From Candidatus Hydrogenedentota bacterium (GTDB taxonomy: Bacteria > Hydrogenedentota > Hydrogenedentia > Hydrogenedentales > JAJRTN01), in assembly GCA_024278275.1 (NCBI GenBank), contig JAJRTN010000116.1, positions 1 through 64,000 on the forward strand: a stretch of DNA of 64,000 nt, written 5' to 3'. Both the position numbers and the translations under genes were made by a program. Below, piece after piece: positions 7,115 through 16,700 of this stretch. Below the pieces are notes generated by a model. The model had not been told where the DNA came from. It did not search any database and was given only the letters and a program-made list of their open reading frames with translations. Positions within the stretch are counted from its first letter, which is position 1. Every line of letters begins with the position of its first letter.

Positions 7115-7337
7115 ACTGGTTGATTTATCAAGTTCTGCTTTTCCGCCTTCTCCACGGTTTCGGACTGCTTCCTTGTGGATACAAGTGGCGAAAGAAGCAC
7201 TCGTTCTCGGAAACGGCAAGGAAGATGGACACGCACGCTTCCGTTCGTGCGGTAAACAGATCCCTGCGGCCATCCCCCCGGTTCACCTGGGTGAATCACC
7301 GCTGTTTTCAGGTAACGAGAGCTTTTGCCGGCCCCGG

Positions 7338-10300
7338 TCAGACATCCTTCCGCCGGCGTGCACTGGCGAGGAGAAGCAGGGTGATCATGGCCCCGGTGAG
7401 CAGCATCTCGGGCGCGTGTCCCGATGAATCGCCCGTTATGGGCCGGCATGACGTGCCCTTGCCGCCGTCCTCGCCCAGGGCCACCGAAACATTAACCAGC
7501 GCACCGTCGGTCAGGACGGCGGGAAGGGACTTGTCGGCATACCCTGGCGCGCTGACGGTCACGGTGTAGCTGGTGGGTGCCAGGGCGGGAAAAGCGTACA
7601 CGCCGTTCTCGTTTTCCGTTACCGGCGCGAAAGGACTGCCGACAAGCGTTACGCTGGCGTTTTCGATGCGGGCCTGGGTGCCGGCATCCCATACCGTGCA
7701 AAGCAGGGTGGCCACGGAAAGACCCGCGCCCTTGGGCAGGATGGGCAGGAAGTCGGCGGGTCCCGAGATGCTGGCGGCCACCGCGTTCTCGTCGTTCGTG
7801 TCCCAGTCGTTATTCTCCATCACGAGTTCCGTGGAGGTCTGATTGTCCACGGCGAAGCCGTCGATGTTGTCGATCTTGAAGGTATTCCAGCCGCTCTGGG
7901 GACTGGTCGCGTCGCCGAGGCCTGCTCCCGCGGCCTTGGTGGCGGGCAGACTGCGCACCAGGATGCCCGAGGACGACAGGTCGTCGAAGAAACATCTCCG
8001 GATGAAGGGGAGTGTGCCATCGAGATCGATGCCCACGGCGAGGCCGGTGAAGGTGCAGGATTCGATGATGGTTCCGTTGGCGCCCGCGCCGACCACCGCG
8101 ATACCGGTGGCGGTCCGGCCCGCATCGCCCTGGAATGCCACCTGGGAAATCTTCATGGGCACGTTGTTGAGGAACAATAACGGGGCTGCTCCGCCGGACG
8201 ACTGGACCTGGAGGTGGGCCAGGCGGCTGTTGGCCGCGCCGCTTATCAACCCCACGATGGTCGCCGTTCCATCCCGCGACCCCGTCAAGGTGATATGGGG
8301 CTTCAAGGTCAGGTTCCCAAAATAGGTGCCCGGTAAGAGGCTGATCCGCGCAGGAGTGGTTTGCGTGCCGCTGACCTGGTCCAGGGCGAAGGCAACCGTG
8401 GCCCATGGCGCCGTTCGGCTGCCGTTTCCGGTTTCGTCCGATCCGGTTGGCCCAACAAAAACCGTGTTGTTTGGACTGGTGGGATCGTCGGGATCTCCAC
8501 CGCGCTGATACTCTTCCAGGTTTGTCAGGCCGTCACCATCATAATCCAGGGAGGCGTCAAAGTCCGCCAGGGGGTGCATCTCATGGGCGATCTCCCAGCC
8601 GTCGGGAATACCATCTCCATCAGAGTCCGGGTTTAACGGATCAGTGCCATAGTCTCGGCACTCTTCGCAGTCATTGAGGCCATCACCATCCTGGTCCGCA
8701 ATGGGCGCGGTGCAATAGGCATCGCACTCACCCTCACCCTCACCCTCACCTTCGCCTTCACCTTCGCCTTCACCTTCGCCTTCGCCTTCGCCTTCACCTT
8801 CACCTTCACCTTCACCTTCGCCTTCGCCCTCACCTTCGCCTTCGCCTTCGCCGGCGTCGAACAGGTCATAGAGCTTGGCCGTGTTGTCAAGGTTCGCGGT
8901 CAACAGGAACCGGCTGTCGGGCGAGAACACGGAAGCGAAGGTGATCGAGGGTCCCGCAAGCACTTCAAAGGCTACCGTGGCGGAGGACAAATCAAACACG
9001 GCAGAAGCCCCGGCAGCGACGGAGACCCCCGGGGTCAACTCGAAGACCCCGGAGCCCGACACGGCGATTCGCGCACCGTTCGGTGAATAGGCCAGGTGAA
9101 GGAAGGAGCCCACCGCCGGTCCATCCAGGGTGAAGTCCACCGCGTAAGTACGGGTATTCCAGACGATGATCGAGGGATCCGTCAAGGGGGAAAGGGGCAG
9201 CCCCACCGCCGCGAGCTGGCCGGACACGGGAGAGAAATCGACGGACAGGACGCTGCGGAATCGCCCGTCGGCAAAGGTATGAAGCAGGGAGCCCGTGTCG
9301 GCATCGAAGAGAAACACCTCGTTCGTGAACTCACTTGTTTGCTTTGTTTCACTGGGGGGGGTGCGTCGTGCCGCCGCGACATATTGGCCGTCCGGAGAAA
9401 CGGACAGCATGGCGAAGGACCCCAGGGGTCCCAAACCCTCGGAAATCAACGCTCCGGTGAGCACATCCCAGCGCGCCACGTAGGCGAACGCGGCGGCCTG
9501 CGTTTGCTTTTCCAACAGGGCATCCACGCGTGATCCCGCGGTGAACACGGAGTTACTGTCCGGGTGAAATTCGGAAAACAGGGCCAGCCGCGTGCCCCCC
9601 CCCACCGGTCGGGAGGGATTGTCCGAGTCCAGTTCCCAGATTCGGGTGATACCTCTCCAACTCGATGCCGCTACATACTGCCCGTTGGGAGAAACCGCCA
9701 CGGAGCGGAAAGAATCGTCGAGGTCCAGGAACACATCGACCAGCTCGCCTGTTTCCCGGTTCCAAACCCGCACTTCGGAATCGCCGGCCACGGTCAACAC
9801 CTGGCTTCCGTCCGGCGTGAATGCCACGTCCTCTACGGAGCTTGTCATGGGATGGGCCAACCGGGTGTGGAGGATAACGCCGCTTCCCGCGTCCCATTCG
9901 ACCAGCGCTCCATCCAAGGAACCCGTCAAGAGCCGCTGTCCGTTACTGGACACGGCAAGGCTCTCGTACTGGTCGCCCGGTCCTCCGTTAGCCCAAAGCG
10001 TGGCATGGGTGGTCAGGTTCCAGGCGGCAACCTTCGCCGGTCCCCCAAGGCCCACGGTGTTTTTCAGTGCGTCGGACCTCCCCGCGGTATAAAGCGTTGT
10101 GCCGTCGCCTGAATAGCGGACCGCGTACACGTCCTCAAAACCATCCTCAAGTACCGCCACGGGAAGGTCGCTTCCCGTGTCCCATACAATCGTGCCGCCC
10201 GAGCCAGTGCCTGAAATAAGAGAGACCAATTGTCCCGCGGTGGCGAAATGGGTGCCGTCGGGAGAGAAAACCACGTCATGCAGCAGGGTGTGGTGGTTCA

Positions 10301-10949
10301 CGAAAGACCGTGTCAAAGCGCCACTCGCAACCTCGCGCAACTGCGCGGTACCGAGAATCGACGAAGTTTCGATGTCGAAAGTATACCCGCCCACAACCAC
10401 CTGGGCATTGTCAGGGCTGAAGTCCACGGCCTGCGGTTGCTCCATGGTCTGCACACTGAAGAGCGGCTCCTGGCTTTCGAGATCATAGACCGTCAGGTAA
10501 CCTATGAAGCGTTGGAGGGTATCGGAAAAAACCTGGCCGACCACGGCGGCTAAAGTCCCGTCGCTGGAATAGGCCACGGCGGAAACCGTTGTATCACCTA
10601 TATTGTTTAGCGTGATCAGGCCGTTTCCCGTTTCAACATCGGTTACGACGGTTGTGCCTGACACATCACCCACGAGCATGCGCGTGCCATCGGGCGAAAG
10701 GGCATGGGCGATACCGGCCCCCGTGATGGCATGGAACGCGCCGCCCGCCGGATTCACGCGGTAACAGGCGGATTGCTCAATGCAGAGCAGGGCGTCGCTG
10801 GTGCCGGGGAAATACGCCACGTAATCAATGGGGCCCAGGCTGCCATAAACTTGTTCAGGGTCGCGGATGGTGAGCGGATCGGCCGACGCAGGGGACAGCC
10901 CGGCCAGGAGGAAGACCAGCGTGAACAGGCAAGCGGCTCGGAAATACAT
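7338..10949 (-). CDS. Giant secreted WD40 / (GE)n linker / beta-helix surface protein
   Basis: The 1203-aa product has a signal peptide (residues 1-23, cut after ASA), then a long series of WD40-type blades (about 30-695; repeated SPDG/SxDG turns followed by V.xWD-like strands), a (Gly-Glu)21 linker at 700-741, and calcium-type thrombospondin-3 repeats at about 748-820 (DQDGDGLND, DSDGDGIPDGW, DYDGDGLTNLEE). A DUF1565/pectin-lyase-like beta-helix follows (about 825-1090), then a carboxypeptidase-regulatory-like fold (about 1090-1165) and a C-terminal hydrophobic segment ending ARRRKDV, like a surface-sorting tail. The start at 10949 is taken because the signal peptide begins there and AGGAG precedes it; a 42-codon upstream extension has no signal sequence. 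Likely a surface adhesin or structural protein. Confidence 0.82.
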   Translation of the reverse strand: MYFRAACLFTLVFLLAGLSPASADPLTIRDPEQVYGSLGPIDYVAYFPGTSDALLCIEQSACYRVNPAGGAFHAITGAGIAHALSPDGTRMLVGDVSGTTVVTDVETGNGLITLNNIGDTTVSAVAYSSDGTLAAVVGQVFSDTLQRFIGYLTVYDLESQEPLFSVQTMEQPQAVDFSPDNAQVVVGGYTFDIETSSILGTAQLREVASGALTRSFVNHHTLLHDVVFSPDGTHFATAGQLVSLISGTGSGGTIVWDTGSDLPVAVLEDGFEDVYAVRYSGDGTTLYTAGRSDALKNTVGLGGPAKVAAWNLTTHATLWANGGPGDQYESLAVSSNGQRLLTGSLDGALVEWDAGSGVILHTRLAHPMTSSVEDVAFTPDGSQVLTVAGDSEVRVWNRETGELVDVFLDLDDSFRSVAVSPNGQYVAASSWRGITRIWELDSDNPSRPVGGGTRLALFSEFHPDSNSVFTAGSRVDALLEKQTQAAAFAYVARWDVLTGALISEGLGPLGSFAMLSVSPDGQYVAAARRTPPSETKQTSEFTNEVFLFDADTGSLLHTFADGRFRSVLSVDFSPVSGQLAAVGLPLSPLTDPSIIVWNTRTYAVDFTLDGPAVGSFLHLAYSPNGARIAVSGSGVFELTPGVSVAAGASAVFDLSSATVAFEVLAGPSITFASVFSPDSRFLLTANLDNTAKLYDLFDAGEGEGEGEGEGEGEGEGEGEGEGEGEGEGEGEGEGEGEGEGECDAYCTAPIADQDGDGLNDCEECRDYGTDPLNPDSDGDGIPDGWEIAHEMHPLADFDASLDYDGDGLTNLEEYQRGGDPDDPTSPNNTVFVGPTGSDETGNGSRTAPWATVAFALDQVSGTQTTPARISLLPGTYFGNLTLKPHITLTGSRDGTATIVGLISGAANSRLAHLQVQSSGGAAPLLFLNNVPMKISQVAFQGDAGRTATGIAVVGAGANGTIIESCTFTGLAVGIDLDGTLPFIRRCFFDDLSSSGILVRSLPATKAAGAGLGDATSPQSGWNTFKIDNIDGFAVDNQTSTELVMENNDWDTNDENAVAASISGPADFLPILPKGAGLSVATLLCTVWDAGTQARIENASVTLVGSPFAPVTENENGVYAFPALAPTSYTVTVSAPGYADKSLPAVLTDGALVNVSVALGEDGGKGTSCRPITGDSSGHAPEMLLTGAMITLLLLASARRRKDV
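8727..8852 (-). repeat. Hexanucleotide tract encoding (Gly-Glu)21
   Basis: 126 bp of GGNGAR-type hexamers (seen on plus as CTCACC/TTCGCC/TTCACC) encode 42 alternating Gly and Glu residues. Because each unit is 6 bp, slippage changes linker length without breaking the frame. Runs of this kind are a recurrent feature of Hydrogenedentes surface proteins. Codon variation is clustered, with GAG-GGT units at one end and GAA units in the middle, as expected from repeated local duplication. Confidence 0.95.
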
Positions 10950-11123
10950 GATGTGTCTACTCCTGCCCCGGATTGGGCCGCCAAGGCACCCCATCGGCCT
11001 CACGCGGCGCGCTCCAGCGCTGTGTGACGTCAACTCTTTGTCATTATACACGTCAACGCCAAGAATAGTGCGCAAATTTCTTCCGCCGGGGGCGTGTCTC
11101 CATCAGGAAAGCATGGGGCGGCA
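10950..11123. other. Spacer between aldolase end and the WD40 protein start
   Basis: The 174-bp spacer is upstream of the WD40 surface protein and should hold its promoter. The AT-richer part around 11035-11070 is the likeliest place; no convincing -35/-10 pair was found. Confidence 0.3.
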
Positions 11124-11837
11124 TTATTCGGCGTAGAGCGATACCAGGCCGTCATTGACGCCCGGCGCGCCGAACATGGGGAGTTCACGGTCGCGCATGG
11201 TGTTTTCCAGGTCTTGAAGTCCCGCCGGGGAGATCTCCTTCACCGGACCGAAGGCCAAGGCGTTGACGAGGGAAATGGAGGTGGACTCCAGCAAGTCGGT
11301 CATCATTTTGCACCAGTAGATATCCTTGGGACTCATGATGACGAGACCGTGGTTCTCCATGATGAAGGCATTATACTTCCGAAGGAAGGGCAGGAAGTTG
11401 TCGGCCAGTTGCTGGGTGAGGGGTTCGGCATAGGGAACCGTGGGCACGGGACCGACCTCCGTCGCCGTTTCCGGGAAATAGGGACGCATGAGATGTTCGC
11501 GCCCCGCGGAAACGGCAAAGGCATTGGTTACGGGCGGATGGCAATGGAGCACGCTCGCGATATCGGGACGTTCCCGGAAGAAATTGATGTACATGGGCGT
11601 CTCGCCCGTGGGGTTCCGCGTGCCCTCGAGCACCTCGCCCGCCAGGTTGATGAAGACCAGGTCGGACGGGGTAATATCGCCCTTGTTCATCCGTGTCGGC
11701 GTAATCAGGATGACATTTTCCTCGAGTTTCCACGCCATGTTTCCCCCATGGCCCGTAACGTACTTGCTCGCGGCCAGCGCATGACACACGCCCACGAAGG
11801 TTTCAACGTCATCCCTGTATTGATCGAGATAAGGCAT
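11124..11837 (-). CDS. Class II aldolase/adducin family protein (fuculose-phosphate aldolase-like)
   Basis: The 237-aa protein carries the class II aldolase pattern: TGHGGNMAWK near residue 28, LITPTRMNKGDI near 43, the zinc-binding HCHPP near 98, and ENHGLVIMS near 160. Together these supply the three zinc His and the phosphate-binding loop of enzymes such as L-fuculose- or L-rhamnulose-1-phosphate aldolase and ribulose-5-phosphate 4-epimerase. It would act in the cytoplasm on a sugar phosphate; the exact substrate cannot be read from sequence. The start at 11837 has CGAGGA 8 nt upstream; a 35-codon N-terminal extension is not conserved-looking. A role in deoxy-sugar breakdown would fit the rhamnosidase at the window's end. 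Confidence 0.85.
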   Translation of the reverse strand: MPYLDQYRDDVETFVGVCHALAASKYVTGHGGNMAWKLEENVILITPTRMNKGDITPSDLVFINLAGEVLEGTRNPTGETPMYINFFRERPDIASVLHCHPPVTNAFAVSAGREHLMRPYFPETATEVGPVPTVPYAEPLTQQLADNFLPFLRKYNAFIMENHGLVIMSPKDIYWCKMMTDLLESTSISLVNALAFGPVKEISPAGLQDLENTMRDRELPMFGAPGVNDGLVSLYAE

Positions 11838-12251
11838 ATGATATTCCTCGTTTGAAAGTTGGCACGCACGGTTCGGAGAACCGGGAAAACGGCGCAAGTC
11901 TATCAGGCCCCTGGAGAGAGGGGCAAGGTCCGTTTTCGGCACCGGCCCGTGAGGGGGCTTGTTTGAGATTTCTCACCATCGGACTGTCGGCCATACACAT
12001 TTCGCCGTTTCAACGCGTGTCCGGGTACGGGCATACCTCCGGTCAACATTCGAAATGACGTAACCGTTCACGACGAGGAACGCTCATGCTGCAAGGGTTA
12101 TAAGAACACCAATGTACTCTCATGTGAGGGGAGACTGCCCTTGCATTTCTCGTTCCCATGCTTTGCATGGGAATGCACATGGGACGCCGGATATGCTTTA
12201 CTCTCCCGTAACCGGTCACGCCGAAAACCGTTTTTCGCGAAGGACGCTTGC
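11838..12251. other. 414-bp divergent intergenic region (aldolase / lipoate ligase)
   Basis: This holds the two divergent promoters. Visible structure is the GTTCCCATGC hairpin repeat at 12153-12173. No other gene or RNA is recognised. Confidence 0.5.
12153..12173. repeat. GTTCCCAC hairpin repeat, copy 2
   Basis: TTCCCATGC-TTT-GCATGGGAA, a perfect 9-bp stem, again preceded by CTCG and followed by TGC as in the copy at 5492. Confidence 0.75.
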
Positions 12252-12980
12252 ATGATCCGTGTTCTTGATTTCAGCTTGGATGAACCCGAGATGAATCTTG
12301 CCCTGGACGAGGTGATTCTCGACGCTGTGGAACGGGGACGCGCGGGCAGCACACTTCGCTTTTGGGAGAGTCCCCGGCCCTTCGTGGTGCTGGGAACCGG
12401 CCAGGCGCTGCACGAGGAAGTTCACGAGGAGGCCTGCGTGGCCGACGGCCTGCCCATCATGCGCCGATGCAGCGCGGGCGGGTGTGTCCTGCAGGGGCCC
12501 GGATCGCTCAATTACGCCTTGGCCCTTACCTTCGAGGATTTTCCCCGCGTGCGCTCGCTGCGCGATTCCTACGTTTTTATCCTTGGCGCCCTTGCCGGGG
12601 CCTTCGCCCGGCACGGTGTTCCACTCCGGCACGAGGGCATCTCCGACCTGGCCCTGGCGGGGAAAAAGGTCTCGGGAAACGCCCAGCGTCGCCGCCGCGC
12701 CGCCATCCTTCACCACGGTACGCTGCTTTACCGGGCCGATCCCGGGGCAATGAAGCGCTACCTGGCGGAGCCGCGGGAACGCCCCGGCTACCGCGGACCA
12801 CGCGCGCATGACGCTTTTGTCACCGCAATTCCCCTGGAGCCGGAGGAAATCAGGGACTGCATCCGGGAGGCCATGAACGCCCCGGGGCCGTCCGTGGACC
12901 CGACGCCGGAAGAACTGGCGCAAGCGCACGCCCTCGCCGAGGAGAAATACCGGACCGAGGCCTGGATCCGGCGGCGGTAA
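12252..12980 (+). CDS. Lipoate-protein ligase A / octanoyltransferase family protein
   Basis: The 242-aa protein shows the BPL/LplA family order: MNLALDEVIL near residue 16, RFWESPRPFVVLGTGQ near 35-52, the RRCSAGGCVLQGPGSLNYAL glycine loop near 75-95, and the lysine-containing ISDLALAGKKVSGNAQRRRR near 130-148 that binds lipoate or octanoate, followed by LHHGTLLY. In LplA the loop reads RRxSGGGAVxHDxGNLN; here it is CSAGGCVLQGPGSLNY, a departure seen in divergent LipM/LplA relatives. The product attaches or transfers the lipoyl group to E2 or H proteins. The ATG at 12252 has AAGGA 8 nt upstream. No lipoate-dependent complex genes are nearby. Confidence 0.85.
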   Translation: MIRVLDFSLDEPEMNLALDEVILDAVERGRAGSTLRFWESPRPFVVLGTGQALHEEVHEEACVADGLPIMRRCSAGGCVLQGPGSLNYALALTFEDFPRVRSLRDSYVFILGALAGAFARHGVPLRHEGISDLALAGKKVSGNAQRRRRAAILHHGTLLYRADPGAMKRYLAEPRERPGYRGPRAHDAFVTAIPLEPEEIRDCIREAMNAPGPSVDPTPEELAQAHALAEEKYRTEAWIRRR

Positions 12981-13073
12981 ACAGGTTACAAAGCAAGCCT
13001 CGAAAAGACATCGGGTGGCAGCGCCTGTTGGCCTAACCCGGCCCAGCCGGAACCCGGTTTTGTCGCCATGGAG

Positions 13074-13089
13074 CCCCGCCTTCGCGGGG
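13074..13089. repeat. CCCCGC-GCGGGG hairpin repeat, copy 1
   Basis: CCCCGC-CTTC-GCGGGG followed by ATGACGG. A sister copy lies at 37651-37666, also followed by ATGA; a half-copy (CCCTTCGCGGGAATGACGG) is at about 18609. Confidence 0.6.
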
Positions 13090-13123
13090 ATGACGGGTGA
13101 TAAGTGGGCCTTGGCCCACCATG

Positions 13124-13188
13124 GCCCTTTTTCCAAGGGAGGCTGTTTCGTTGTCAAGGTTTCAGTCTTGGTGGCCAAGGCCCACCCT
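13124..13188. repeat. Interspersed intergenic repeat, copy 2
   Basis: It matches 1868-1933 over about 65 bp (CTTTTTCCAAGGGAGGCTG ... GCCAAGGCCCACCCT). Just before it, GTGGGCCTTGGCCCACC (13103-13119) is the same palindrome core in the other orientation, so the unit here may be bounded by inverted GGCCTTGGCC blocks. Confidence 0.7.
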
Positions 13189-13464
13189 ACGTACTACCCG
13201 CCACGCCCTGCGTGGGAACGGGAGAGCCTGCGCTCACCCACGGCTGACAGCAACTATTTAATATGTTAAGATTGGTTACTGTCCCCTTTATTCCCGTCCC
13301 CTTTATTCCTCTGCATGGGATGCACTTCAGATACGTGACCAGATTGGCAATACGTTCGGGATGAAAGACTGGGTGACCGACACAGCCCAGGACCACGCTG
13401 GGGAAAACGGACTGGTGCCATTTACGAAAAAGCGATTTCCAGCGTAACCACCACATGATCCTGT

Positions 13465-13518
13465 ATGTTGCGGCTTCCTTAGCCGCAACATGCGAAATAT
13501 CGGGACCGAACGCGGTCC
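13465..13518. repeat. Two adjacent perfect hairpins (REP/BIME-like)
   Basis: ATGTTGCGGCT-TCCTT-AGCCGCAACAT (13465-13491) is a perfect 11-bp stem. Twelve nt later GGACCG-AACG-CGGTCC (13503-13518) is a perfect 6-bp stem. Neither is followed by T's, so a mobile REP-type palindrome pair is more likely than a terminator. Confidence 0.6.
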
Positions 13519-13719
13519 TACGGATGGCCCGTAAAAAGATCCTTGATTTCGCAAGTGCCTCGACTGGAATTTGCTTACGAGGGCCGACACGGTTTATAGG
13601 GTATGTAGTACTTTCGGCGTATGACCCACTGGATCGCGCAGTAACACCGTGCTCCCGTGGCAATCTTATTTGCCCGGAATTGGCGCGGGCGAATAACTGC
13701 GTGAATCGGAGGTCATACC

Positions 13720-16700
13720 ATGTTACGAAGCAGTCTTCTCATCGCACTTGCCTGGGCATCTTTCAACGTCACGGCCATGGGGGCGGCTTGGCACGTGGAT
13801 CGGGCGTGCCAGAATGAAGCAGGAGATGGACGTTCCTGGGAGACCGCCTTTCCGACCATCCAGCAGGCTATTAACATCGCCCGGTCGGGCGATGTTATAC
13901 AGGTCGCCACCGGAATCTACCGTGAATCGTTGGTGTTGAAGACGGGCATATCAGTTGAAGGCGGATATGAGACCGGCCAAGGGGAGCCGAACGCGGAGAC
14001 CATTCTCGACGGATCTGATCGGGCAACAGTGGTCGGCTCGACCGTATTGATCGCCCAAGCCGAGGATGTCACCCTTCGTGGTTTTTTCATTCGCGGCGGT
14101 CGGGCAATGGAGGAGCCGCGCCAGGGCCACGGAGGAGGCGTTCTCGTGCGGGCATCGGCCCGCGTTCGGATTGTGGACTGTGTTCTCTATGCCAACATGG
14201 CACGGCACGGCGGCGGTATGGCCTGGTTGGATAGTTCGTCGGGCACCGTGTCGCAGTGTTTTCTCTCCGGAAACAAGGGCTACGAAGGCGGTGGCGTATT
14301 CGTGCTCGACAGTGTGCTGGCCATGGAGCGTTGTGTCCTGAGCGGAAACAGCGCCATGGCGGGTGGGGGTGCCGTGTTTCGGAACGCCTCGGTCGAACTT
14401 GTGAACAGTGTGCTCAGTGGAAACACCGCATTGATGAACGCCGGTGGCCTTTGGGCCGATTCGTCCGAGGTCACCCTGCGCAGTTGCACGGTGCGCGCCA
14501 ATGGGGCCGGGGCCGAGTCCACCGGCGCGATCCACGCCGTAACGGGCGCGCTGGTTCTGCGTAACACCGCCATTGAGGGGAACCACGGCTTCGGTGTCTA
14601 TGCCCCGGACCCGCAGGTATCCCTCGTCATGGAGCGATGCGCTGTCAACGGAAACACGCGGGACGCCGTAGGTCCGGACTTTACCATCCCGGCCCAGCCC
14701 CTCGTGTCCGAAGTATCCCCGGACAAGCCATGGTTTGTGTCAGGTGCCGGGGGCGTCTGGTCGGGCTATGCCGAATATGATCCCGTGTCCTGTGCCACGG
14801 TGTTCCCCGTTGCGGAAAGCGCGTTCCTGGAGTCTTCCCTGGTGGGGCGCCTTATCGACGTGAACACCCGTTACCGGGTGCATGCGGTGATCCTGAAGAA
14901 CACGGCGTCGGAAATCGAGGTGGCGGGGGATTTCTCCGACTTTGGCGGGCCAAACGTATCGTACGCACTGGTTGACTACCACGTGGTTCCCGGTTCGCCT
15001 CTCGTGGATAACGGTCTTTTCGATTACGAAGTGGCCGAGGATATTGACGGGGAACCCAGACCGCGCACTGGGGGGGGCATTGACCGCGGTCCGGATATCG
15101 GCGCCGATGAACTTGTGGATTCTGATGGTGACGGGTTGCCCGACTATTGGGAAACCGAGAATGGCCTGGATCCCAAGGTGGATGATGCTCGGGGCGATCC
15201 GGACCATGATGGGATAAGCAATTCTGAAGAATTTCGGAATGGCACCGACCCCTTTAATCCTGAGACGGCGCGGGTGACGGCGGCGCCCTGTTCTGATTGC
15301 CCGCCACGGGAAGCCGGAGTCACACCGATTCCAACGAGCACTGTCGAGAAGGCCGTCGATGCCCCCAGTGATGTATGGGTACGCTTCGGCGAGGTCGCCC
15401 CGGGGGACGGGTCCGAGGCGAATCCCTTCTCTTCGCTGATGCAGGGCATCGCACCGGTGGCGACGGGCGGCCTGGTTCACCTCGCCAGCACGTTGGACGG
15501 CACGGCAACGGCCGAAACCCCGAAAATTGCCAAAGCCATGCGGCTGCGGGCCGAAGGCGGTACTGCGCGCATCGGCGATTTGAGCGTGGCCGTACCCTTC
15601 GAGGAAGAAAGCCCCACTTGGGGGCGCGCGGAACTCGCCCTGATTTCCGTTGAGGTCGACCCCGAGCGCGCCGATCCCGGTGACAGTGTTTTCCTGTTGG
15701 GCACGGTAGAGAATATCGGCACGGGGCCCGCGGAAAGCGCCACGGTCGATTTTTACGTCGATGGCACGCTGGTCGATCAGCGCCCCGTGGGTTTGCTTGA
15801 CCTGGCGGAACGCAAGATCATTCGAACGTCCTACACTGTTGATACGCCGGGAACATTCGGCGTGCGGGCCGAGGTCCATTACGATGGCGCGGGCCAAGAC
15901 CAATGGGCGGACAATGATGCCGACCAGGCCCGGCTTCGGGTGAGTGGAGAAGATACACCGGAACCCGGGCTTGAATTTGATCTGGCGTTGAATGTGGACA
16001 GTGAACCCCTGCACGCGGGCAGCAATGTCAGCCTAGACCTATTGGTCCACAACCCGAGTTTCGCGGATCTGGATGCCATGGGCACGCAGTTTTTCGTCGA
16101 TGGCCTTCAAGTGCATGAGGGCTATGTTGGCCCCCTGGCGGCCGGTGAAGACACGTCGATCTCGTTTCCCTGGGACGCGGTCAGCGAGGGGTCACACAGT
16201 ATCTCGGTGGAGCTTAATCTTCCCGATGGCTTTCCCCACGCCGAATTCCAGAGCAAGTGGGTCTGGGATTGCGCCATACCCGGTCCCACGGGGGCCTACA
16301 GCGCGCCGGGACTCCATCAGTGGTCGTCCATCGGCCCATCGCTTCTCACCAACGGAACAGGCGGCGGTCCTACCGGTTCTGTCGGGCGCATTGATGCCAT
16401 CGCGCCCCATCCCACGAACCCCAACATCATCTACGCGGGTGCGCCCACCGGTGGTGTCTGGCGGACCGTCAATGGCGGGGACTCATGGGAACCCATCGGG
16501 GACGCGCTGCCCCTCATCAGCATAGGCGCCCTCGCGGTTGACCCGGTGACGCCGAGCATTCTCTACGCCTGCACGGGAAGTGCCAACTACAGCGGCGGAT
16601 TGGGCATTTTCAAGAGCATTGACAGCGGAAACACGTGGATCCAATTTGTCAGCGCAGCACACACCCCGTGGGTGAACAGGAGCATTGGTGGGGCAAATGA

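Larger units (their letters stand above)
12981..13719. other. 739-bp gene-free, repeat-dense region
   Basis: It contains the CCCCGC hairpin, the dispersed 65-bp repeat, a GTTCCCAC family hairpin (CCACGC-CCT-GCGTGG, 13201-13215), a 14-bp direct repeat GTCCCCTTTATTCC at 13281 and 13296, and the paired hairpins at 13465-13518. The motif GGTTACTGTCCCC at 13274 resembles boundaries left by REP-associated transposases, but no transposase frame survives. The last 60 bp lead into the next gene. Confidence 0.5.

Noticed and set aside
8727-8852. Hexamer tract considered as a CRISPR or regulatory array
   Set aside because: It is fully coding, in frame, and gives a clean Gly-Glu linker between two domains.
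13187-13663. Minus-strand open frame of 158 codons in the gap before the beta-helix gene
   Set aside because: It runs through two perfect hairpins and direct repeats and has no RBS or recognisable domain; at most a remnant of a transposase region.
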